This document shows positions 28,989 to 34,656 of a stretch of 34,656 nt of DNA, one piece after another. The notes beneath the pieces are model-generated. The model worked only from the letters and a program-made list of their open reading frames with translations, was not told the origin of the DNA and did no database searches. The stretch is taken from the IMG/VR virus record IMGVR_UViG_3300042542_001685, positions 1 through 34,656 of that record. The stretch is one strand, 5' to 3'. How positions within the stretch are numbered: position 1 is the stretch's first letter; every line of letters starts with the position of its first letter. The position numbers and the translations under genes were made by a program. Source of the DNA: a virus.

Positions 28989-30462
28989 TCGGTGCCTCTT
29001 CGCCGTCTATCATCGGAGGAGCCGGAGCCTTTTGTCCGAAAGGCTGGAACGCGGTTTTGATGTTGTAGGTTTCGGCAAGTTCGCGTTCGGCATCGAGCTG
29101 CTCGAAGACCTCTTCAACGTCTCGACCGTAATGCGCCGCGATATCCTGCATCGTGACAATGCCGTTTTGCAGCCCGACGACGTGTGCGTTAATTTCCTTC
29201 AGCGGGTCGACCCAGTTCCAGCCGCGCGCACGGAAGATAAGGTTATCGGCGAACTTGTCGTATTTCGTATCCGGGATCGGGATCGCCGCTTTCGTCATCG
29301 ACATCAACAGCCATTCCTTGAAGATCGGCTCGATGAAATGCTCGATCATGAACTGCTGCATCATGCGGTAATGGTCGCGATCCTCCATCGTCCCCTGACG
29401 GATCGAGGAATAAGAGACGCCTTCGAGATTGTTCGCGAGCGAGACGTAGTTCACGCCGAGACCGGAGGCGATACCGCGCAGCACCGCCTTTTCGAATTCG
29501 GCGAAGGCGGAAACGGGATGCTGCGGATCGAAGGTCTGGAACTGCATCCCGGCGGGAAGCTGCTCGAACATTCCCGGCTGCGCTTCCATGATCGGGTTAT
29601 GCACGTCCTCGTAATCCGAGCCCGTGTAACCGTCGCCATCCGGCGACGTGAAGAAACCCATCTTCGAGGCAGCGACGCGCGCCGCGACCAGTTCGGCTTC
29701 CTCGTATCCGTCGAGCATCTTAAGACGGGTTAGCGCCGTCGCCATCGAGGACATGCCGCGTGTCTGACCGGGACGCTCGCGAAGATAGATATGCAGGATC
29801 TCATCCGCCGGAATGCGCTTGCGCATCACGGTATTCGGTCGCGTGTAGATATCCGCGCCGGGATGGTTTTCGAGCATGTGATATGCGACCGCCTTGCCAT
29901 ATTTGTCGATCTCGACGCCCATGCGAATTTCGTTGCCGTTATCGGCTTGCCGCAGGTTGTACTGATCGTCGAGATAGTCGGCTTCGATGAAGTGGATTGC
30001 GAAACCGTAAGGCAGATTGCGGTTTTTGATCTTCTGCACGATGACTTCGCCATCGCGCGCGAGCGTCTCGATAAAAAGCTTCTGGCAATCCAGCCAAGAA
30101 AGCTTTCCGTCCATCGTGCAGATGCCTTTGGTACCCCACCGCGACCATGCGTTTTCGATGATCGTGTTGCCGGGATTATCGAGGCTTCGATCGGAGTTGC
30201 GCCCGCGAACCTGCACGCGCACGCCAGTCGACCCGACGATATTCGTCGTCATCAGTTGCAGATAGCGCTTCGCATAATCGTTGTTGCGCGCCACGTCGCG
30301 GCAGCGATCGCGAACGATCCGCAGCGCCGGATAGATTTCGCTATCTGCGCTTTTCTGCGTAACGAGGAAATCCGCGAGAAGGCGTCCCTTCTGCGCGGCT
30401 GCGTACTGGCGGAGGCTGATCGGCTTTTTCTTCCGACCGAAAACGCGATCGAGCAGACCCAT
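28975..30462 (-). CDS. Portal protein (lambda B-like)
   Basis: This 495-residue protein starts MGLLDRVFGRKKK and has DRCRDVARNNDYAKRYLQLMTTNIVGSTGVRVQ, then ARDGEVIVQKIK, MSSMATALTRLKMLDGYEEAELVAARVAASKMGFF and GLGVNYVSLANNLEGVSYSSIRQG, a chain typical of the lambda-type portal family. It forms the ring through which DNA enters and to which TerL docks. The gene overlaps the capsid fusion by 14 nt and follows the gpW-like gene by one base. Confidence 0.93.
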   Translation of the reverse strand: MGLLDRVFGRKKKPISLRQYAAAQKGRLLADFLVTQKSADSEIYPALRIVRDRCRDVARNNDYAKRYLQLMTTNIVGSTGVRVQVRGRNSDRSLDNPGNTIIENAWSRWGTKGICTMDGKLSWLDCQKLFIETLARDGEVIVQKIKNRNLPYGFAIHFIEADYLDDQYNLRQADNGNEIRMGVEIDKYGKAVAYHMLENHPGADIYTRPNTVMRKRIPADEILHIYLRERPGQTRGMSSMATALTRLKMLDGYEEAELVAARVAASKMGFFTSPDGDGYTGSDYEDVHNPIMEAQPGMFEQLPAGMQFQTFDPQHPVSAFAEFEKAVLRGIASGLGVNYVSLANNLEGVSYSSIRQGTMEDRDHYRMMQQFMIEHFIEPIFKEWLLMSMTKAAIPIPDTKYDKFADNLIFRARGWNWVDPLKEINAHVVGLQNGIVTMQDIAAHYGRDVEEVFEQLDAERELAETYNIKTAFQPFGQKAPAPPMIDGEEAPNGNV

Positions 30463-31047
30463 TTAGAACCTCACCAGAATGTTCGCGCCCGTACCGATCC
30501 CGCGACGCACGCGGTCCTTACGAAGTTCGCGCAGATATTCCGCTTTATAGCGATCCCGCCACATCATCAAATCGGCAAGCGGCAGTTTCGTCAGGCTGCG
30601 ACCGTTGATCGAATAGGACGCAACATCGCCATCGGCTCGGCCTTGCAGGACGGCCTCGATCTTTTCGACCATGATTTGAGCGTGCGACCGCGGGTCGGAT
30701 CCGTTCACGTCGAGATCGGCGACGACTCGGAATTCGCCGCGATCGACCACGATCCGGTTATTATCCGAGTTGCGAACGATCTCGAGCTGCCAGTGATAAT
30801 TTCCGACGTTGAAGCTTGCCGAGGTTGCAGACGTAACGGTGAAAAGATAGTCGCCGTTATAGTTCGTGCCAGTTACCTGCACTTCGGTCGAAGCGCCGCC
30901 CGCGATCCGCGCCACATAAGTCGCGGTATACGAAGTCGGCGGATAGTCGGATCCGAGATCGATGCGCCGCCAAAGCAGATAATCGCCGGGGACGATTTCT
31001 TCCGGCTCCATCGTCGGAGAGCTAGCAGGATCGAAAGCGTTAGCCAT
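30463..31047 (-). CDS. gpW-like head-tail connector with extra N-terminal domain
   Basis: In this 194-residue protein the last 60 residues (INGRSLTKLPLADLMMWRDRYKAEYLRELRKDRVRRG, ending ILVRF) resemble gpW, which lambda encodes at this exact place between terminase and portal. Lambda gpW is only about 68 residues. Here about 120 residues of beta-rich sequence precede it (PGDYLLWRRIDL, TYVARIAGGASTEVQVTG, YHWQLEIVRNSDNNRIVVDRGEFRV), likely an immunoglobulin-like domain. It probably seals the packaged head and may decorate the neck. A stand-alone structural role for the first domain is possible. Confidence 0.7.
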   Translation of the reverse strand: MANAFDPASSPTMEPEEIVPGDYLLWRRIDLGSDYPPTSYTATYVARIAGGASTEVQVTGTNYNGDYLFTVTSATSASFNVGNYHWQLEIVRNSDNNRIVVDRGEFRVVADLDVNGSDPRSHAQIMVEKIEAVLQGRADGDVASYSINGRSLTKLPLADLMMWRDRYKAEYLRELRKDRVRRGIGTGANILVRF

Positions 31048-31048
31048 G

Positions 31049-32959
31049 TCATCTCCACCCGTTAACGAAGCCGCCCCGCTGAGGCGACCGCCTTACCGGC
31101 CTTTGAGCGATCGGCAGCGGCTTTTCGGTCGGCTGTATTTCGGTCGTCTGCTCTGGTTCGGATACGGTTGGTCGCGATTGTATCTTATCCGCGATCAAAT
31201 TCATATTCGCGTTTAAGAGCGAATATGCCGCGAGTGCGTAGACTCGGCAGTCGAGCGCTTCGTTGCGGGGTCGGATCTTTTGCCACTCGCGCCGGAGAAA
31301 GCCTTTGTGATACCGCGAGACCAGTTGTTCGGCCGTCAACTGCCGAAAATATTCGTCGTCATAGCCAGCCGGGAAGTGGCAATATCCCGGTCCCGGCTCC
31401 GTGATCCGCAGCCGCGAATAGACGAGTTCCTTCGCCGTATCGACGCCGATCGGGAACAATTTAACCTTCGCCGCGTTGTTGATAGTCGGACGACCGACGA
31501 GCGGTTTTCCTTCGCCGCCGACGCCGCGGATCGCGAAGATCCGTCGTCCTTCGCGCGCTTTACAGAACGCATAGACAGATTGCGTGTGATGCCCGCCCGA
31601 GTCTACGCACGCCGCGCGGATCGGGATTTCGACGCCGCGTTCGTGAAAGTAGGTTTTCCGCAACATCCCGTCGAGTTCCGTCCAGACGATCGCTGACGAC
31701 GGATCGCCGTAGATCGTTTTATATTCGAGCGACCAGCTTTCGTCGTTCCTTCCCCATCCGACGATTTCCATTTCGAGGCGATCGTCTTGCACGTCGATCC
31801 CGGCGGTGACGACGAGGACGCCGGAAGGCAGCGTTTCGCCGTAATCTTCGCGCCGCTCGGATACGCCGATATCATCAACCCGTTCGCCTTCTTCCTCCCA
31901 AGTCTCGCCGAGATAGGTATTGATCCAGACGCGAAGCGTCGCGGGTTGCTTGCGCGCTTCGAGGAAGTCGCGAACGCCGTCTTCCAGACTCATCCAAGGC
32001 GAATATAGGGCGGAAAGACGGAAACCAGCCGTGCCTTTGAACGGAGCGTGTGCGCGCCATTCGCCTTTGCGGATCGCGCGGAGCCGCTTCGCGTCGTCCC
32101 ATGCCGAGCCGCACGCTTCGCAGACATAGATCGCGGTTTCCGGCGCTTCCTTGTCGAACTGCACGTTCGCCCATTTGAGCGTGTGGAATTCCGCGCAATC
32201 GGGACAAGGAACGTAATATTCGCGCTGGTCGCTTTCCGCGAACGCGGCTTCGATCCGGCTCTGCCCTTTGACGGTCGGGGTCGAGACCATAATCAGTTTC
32301 TTGTTCCAGAACGTCGCCGAGCGCTTTCGCGCGAGCGAGATCGGATCGCCTTCGGCTCCGGCCGAGACGGGATAGCGATCGACCTCGTCGCAAAGCACGA
32401 TGCGGATCGGTCGAGACGCGAGCGACGAAGGCGAGTTTGCGCCGCACGCCGTGATATGCCCGCCGGGAAAGACCTTGTGCAGGGTCGTGTTGCCGCTATC
32501 GCGCGATCGCGGATCCGCGACCTTGCCTTGCAGGACAGGAGTATCTCGAAGCATCGGCGCAAGGCGATCCTTCGACCACGCTTGCGCCATGTCGAGCGTC
32601 GGCTGCACGACGAGGATCGGCGACGGATCTTGATCGATGTGATAGCCGAGGACGTTGTTGCATATCTCGGTCTTACCGATCTGTGCCGAGGACATGACGA
32701 CGATATTCGCCACGGCCGGATCAGTCACGGCATCCATGATGCCGCGCTGATATTCGGCGCGCGCGGTCGACCATGATCCCGGCTCGGCGGAAGCCTCCGG
32801 CGAAAGGCGACGGTTTGCATCAGCCCATTGGCTCACCGACAGGTTCGGCGGTGGCGTCAAGATCGCCATCGTCTGCCGCACTAGATCCGCCATTCGCGGA
32901 TGCGATGACGGGATTTCGAGTTTTGACTTCGACGCCGGAGAGTTCCGCGAGCGCTTCAT
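31049..32959 (-). CDS. terL: Terminase large subunit (GpA-like)
   Basis: This 636-residue packaging motor has an ATPase domain with SSAQIGKTE as the variant Walker A (90-98) and IVLCDEVD as Walker B (187-194). Two CxxC pairs (CPDC 252-255, CEAC 280-283) could bind zinc. The nuclease domain starts with TAGIDVQDDRLE (D389) and continues through ACVDSGGHHT. This is the lambda GpA type, usually linked to cos packaging. The first ATG (32959) overlaps TerS by 140 nt without a clear ribosome-binding site. M23 (32893) is a possible start. Confidence 0.95.
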   Translation of the reverse strand: MKRSRNSPASKSKLEIPSSHPRMADLVRQTMAILTPPPNLSVSQWADANRRLSPEASAEPGSWSTARAEYQRGIMDAVTDPAVANIVVMSSAQIGKTEICNNVLGYHIDQDPSPILVVQPTLDMAQAWSKDRLAPMLRDTPVLQGKVADPRSRDSGNTTLHKVFPGGHITACGANSPSSLASRPIRIVLCDEVDRYPVSAGAEGDPISLARKRSATFWNKKLIMVSTPTVKGQSRIEAAFAESDQREYYVPCPDCAEFHTLKWANVQFDKEAPETAIYVCEACGSAWDDAKRLRAIRKGEWRAHAPFKGTAGFRLSALYSPWMSLEDGVRDFLEARKQPATLRVWINTYLGETWEEEGERVDDIGVSERREDYGETLPSGVLVVTAGIDVQDDRLEMEIVGWGRNDESWSLEYKTIYGDPSSAIVWTELDGMLRKTYFHERGVEIPIRAACVDSGGHHTQSVYAFCKAREGRRIFAIRGVGGEGKPLVGRPTINNAAKVKLFPIGVDTAKELVYSRLRITEPGPGYCHFPAGYDDEYFRQLTAEQLVSRYHKGFLRREWQKIRPRNEALDCRVYALAAYSLLNANMNLIADKIQSRPTVSEPEQTTEIQPTEKPLPIAQRPVRRSPQRGGFVNGWR

Positions 32960-33389
32960 TGATTTCGTCTTTCAAGATCGACTTCGCCTCATTGAGGCTT
33001 TCGGCAGCGTAAACGGCCGGAGCCGCCTTCGACGGGATCGCCAGCATCTTCGATCGCATGTTGGCAGTCATCGCCTCCCATGCCGATGCGATATCCTCCG
33101 CAGGAATGAGGCGGTTTTCCATCTGCGCCTTTTCCATCTCCGCGAGATCCGCTCGCGCAGCCGTCAGGCGCGTGCGGTGCGAGGTAAGGTCTCCGCCGAC
33201 CGAAGCCGCGTCGCCTTTCAACGCGCGTTCGCGCAGGAACTTGATGTAACCGCGAACGACCGGGACGAGCTCATATCGCCCGCGCGAGTGCCGCGGAATT
33301 ATACCATCGTTCACCAGCCGCGCGATGCTTTGCGGTGTCAGGTCGAGAAGCTTACAGATCGTTTCGAGCGGGAAGGTCTGCGCGGCCAT
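32820..33389 (-). CDS. terS: Terminase small subunit (Nu1-like)
   Basis: This 189-residue protein begins with a winged helix-turn-helix: FPLETICKLLDLTPQSIARLVNDGIIPRHSRGRYEL, then VVRGYIKFLRERA, as in lambda Nu1. A coiled-coil-rich middle follows (RTRLTAARADLAEMEKAQMENRLI and MTANMRSKMLAIPSKAAP). It recognises the packaging site and recruits TerL. Pairing with a GpA-type TerL favours cos packaging. The ATG overlaps the Mom-like gene stop (TAATG). Confidence 0.93.
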   Translation of the reverse strand: MAAQTFPLETICKLLDLTPQSIARLVNDGIIPRHSRGRYELVPVVRGYIKFLRERALKGDAASVGGDLTSHRTRLTAARADLAEMEKAQMENRLIPAEDIASAWEAMTANMRSKMLAIPSKAAPAVYAAESLNEAKSILKDEINEALAELSGVEVKTRNPVIASANGGSSAADDGDLDATAEPVGEPMG

Positions 33390-34075
33390 TAGTTGTTATC
33401 CTTTGGAGCGTGCGGGTCAGTGCCGCCCTGCCGCTGTGCCGAGGGGTTCTCGGTCATCGCCTGCTTCGCACGCTTAGGATATGGCTTCGCAAGCGGCAGA
33501 ATACGATCGCGCATCGCTGCGTCAAGTGGCATGAGGTAGCGATGTTTTCCCGGAACATCGACGACGTATGCGTTCGGGTCGAGTTTTTGGGCGCCTGATA
33601 AATTTTGAATAAGCCCAAGAGACCCGAGAGATCTTGGATGCGTTAGTTTGCCTTTAATCATATAAAATTTCGCACTCCCGCTTTGACCTGCATAAATCCA
33701 GTTTCCGGCCTGATAGATGCCGCCATGATGCCCCTGCGATTGATCGGCGAATGAAACGATCAGTTTTATTTTTGGATTGGATTTTTTCAAAAACTTGACG
33801 GCTATAGCCGCAATTTTTGAAACAGGCGTTTGATGTTTGGTCAGTGCAATCCGCACCAGTTCGACACATTCGTCTTGCCCAAGATTATACGGATTTCCGA
33901 GATTAGGCGTTGCGCCGCGCGCAAACAAAACGACGCCGATAAATTTACCGTTCTCCCATGCGCCGACTTTCACTAGCTTCCCTACCGGAATGCATTTGCT
34001 GTAATGCCAGTTTTCACATGCGAACTTGGCGGCTTCGTGCGTTGCCCAGTCGATTTTGAGATCAACCATTTTCAT
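33389..34075 (-). CDS. Mom-like DNA modification protein
   Basis: This 228-residue protein has the Mom-type acetyltransferase-like pattern: ENWHYSKCIPVGKLVKVGAWENGKFIGVVLFARGA, then ECVELVRIALTKHQTPVSKIAAIAVKFL and LIVSFADQSQGHHGGIYQAGNWIYAG. Mu Mom adds a carbamoylmethyl group to adenine and blocks host restriction. Relatives are common in phages. The last 40 residues (KRAKQAMTENPSAQRQGG) are disordered-looking. The middle of the gene (about 33600-33850) is notably A/T-rich compared with neighbours, suggesting later acquisition. It overlaps the ParB-like gene by 14 nt. Confidence 0.82.
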   Translation of the reverse strand: MKMVDLKIDWATHEAAKFACENWHYSKCIPVGKLVKVGAWENGKFIGVVLFARGATPNLGNPYNLGQDECVELVRIALTKHQTPVSKIAAIAVKFLKKSNPKIKLIVSFADQSQGHHGGIYQAGNWIYAGQSGSAKFYMIKGKLTHPRSLGSLGLIQNLSGAQKLDPNAYVVDVPGKHRYLMPLDAAMRDRILPLAKPYPKRAKQAMTENPSAQRQGGTDPHAPKDNN

Positions 34076-34595
34076 GCTTTCTCAAATCGAATTCTTTTCG
34101 ACAATGAGGGCAAGTCACCATCTTCGGATCGAGCTCATCAAGCTTGCCTTGGTCGTCTTCGGTGCCGGGAGCAAAATCGGCTTCGTCGAGATAGATTTTC
34201 AATTCGCCATCATCGAAGCCCATCAGGGAAAGATCGAAGTCTTCCTCTTTGAGCCCGCGCAATTCATTGGCGAGCATCGCGTCATCCCAGCCGGAATTCA
34301 GGGCCAGCTTGTTATCGGCGATGACGTAAGCGCGCTTTTGCGCCTCGGTAAGATAACCGAGCCGGATGCACGGTACTTCGTCGAGACCAAGCTTATTCGC
34401 CGCCATCACGCGCCCGTGTCCCGCGATGATCCCGTTCTCGGCATCGATGAGAACCGGATTAGTGAACCCGAATTCACGGATCGAGGACGCGATTTGCGCG
34501 ACTTGCGTGTCGGAATGAGTGCGCGAATTGCGCACGTACGGGATCAAATCTGCGGTTTTAAGCTGCTCGATTTGCATAGCCATCTTCGGAGCCAT
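34062..34595 (-). CDS. ParB/Srx-like DNA-binding protein with zinc knuckle
   Basis: This 177-residue protein has the ParB N-terminal domain: LKTADLIPYVRNSRTHS, IASSIREFGFTNPVLID, IIAGHGRVMAANKLGLDEVPCIRL and LTEAQKRAYVIADNKLALNSGWD. It ends in CPHCRKEFDLRKHE, a short CxxC motif with a His. No ParA or helix-turn-helix centromere domain accompanies it, so plasmid-style partition is unlikely. Phages often place such domains next to DNA modification genes, and here it precedes the Mom-like gene. It may target modification or act as a nuclease. Three in-frame ATGs lie near the start. Confidence 0.8.
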   Translation of the reverse strand: MAPKMAMQIEQLKTADLIPYVRNSRTHSDTQVAQIASSIREFGFTNPVLIDAENGIIAGHGRVMAANKLGLDEVPCIRLGYLTEAQKRAYVIADNKLALNSGWDDAMLANELRGLKEEDFDLSLMGFDDGELKIYLDEADFAPGTEDDQGKLDELDPKMVTCPHCRKEFDLRKHENG

Positions 34596-34610
34596 GTTAT
34601 TTTAACGTCC

Positions 34611-34643
34611 CTATTTGAGTTCTGTGGCTAGGAAAGAGCCGGG
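34611..34643 (-). CDS. 3' part of the 36-aa ORF crossing the circle junction
   Basis: Eleven codons (PGSFLATELK and TAG) that continue the frame from bases 78-1 once the 13-bp terminal repeat is merged. The stop lies 15 nt before the ParB-like start. See the entry at 1-78. Confidence 0.45.
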   Translation of the reverse strand, partial: PGSFLATELK

Positions 34644-34656
34644 GTCGCGCGTTACC
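34644..34656. repeat. 13-bp terminal direct repeat, right copy
   Basis: GTCGCGCGTTACC, identical to bases 1-13. It is in the short gap upstream of the ParB-like, Mom-like and terminase genes. Confidence 0.75.

Noticed and set aside
34062-34595. Plasmid-type partition system
   Set aside because: A ParB-like N-terminal domain is present but no ParA and no centromere-binding HTH were seen, so partition is not supported.

Overview
The window looks like a complete genome, or very nearly so, of a tailed double-stranded DNA phage with a long non-contractile tail (siphovirus type). It carries an HK97-fold capsid and a lambda-like packaging and morphogenesis order. The first and last 13 bases are identical, and a small open frame runs without a break across the joined ends, so the molecule can be read as a circle of about 34,643 bp. 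High GC, strong enrichment of GATC-containing codons, a 3-TM gene-transfer-agent type holin, a GH108 endolysin and the general gene style suggest an alphaproteobacterial host. That host assignment is inference. No integrase, full-length CI repressor, partition ATPase, tRNA or CRISPR array was seen, so a virulent lifestyle is the simplest reading.

Layout. A compact control region at about 3,703-3,816 holds overlapping divergent promoters. Rightward (+, 3,817-11,578) lies the early operon: small unknown proteins, a Sak4/RecA-like ATPase, a DUF669 ssDNA-binding-like protein, a Cys-cluster PD-(D/E)XK nuclease, an SF2 helicase, a VRR-NUC nuclease, a stand-alone DnaA domain IV-like protein, a Dam-type DNA methylase, a dCMP deaminase and two tiny membrane proteins. 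Leftward (-) from the control region come a Cro-like regulator, a Toprim primase-helicase, a repeat-rich intergenic region, a 32-residue membrane protein, a minor-tail-Z-like protein and a SAM methyltransferase. Across the circle junction the same strand continues with a 36-residue ORF, a ParB-like protein and a Mom-like DNA-modification protein. The morphogenesis run then follows: TerS, TerL, a gpW-like connector, portal, a protease-capsid fusion, head completion, tail terminator, tail tube, tail chaperone G/GT, tape measure, hub proteins, a NlpC/P60-like peptidase, a J-like tip, fibres, holins, endolysin and an HTH-phosphoesterase. The two transcription units converge near 11,575.

Highlights. 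(1) The prohead protease and major capsid protein are one 931-codon frame that also contains two extra N-terminal modules. A near-perfect Shine-Dalgarno and ATG inside it would release a 420-residue capsid protein on its own. (2) The tail chaperone has a hidden GT extension reached by a -1 frameshift at A AAA AAC, followed six bases later by a 14-bp stem-loop. (3) The tail tip protein begins with what looks like a cleavable Sec signal peptide. (4) A Z-like tail gene is missing from its normal slot and appears upstream of the packaging genes. (5) A modification group (Mom-like, ParB-like, SAM methyltransferase and a Dam-type enzyme) sits in a genome visibly rich in GATC.
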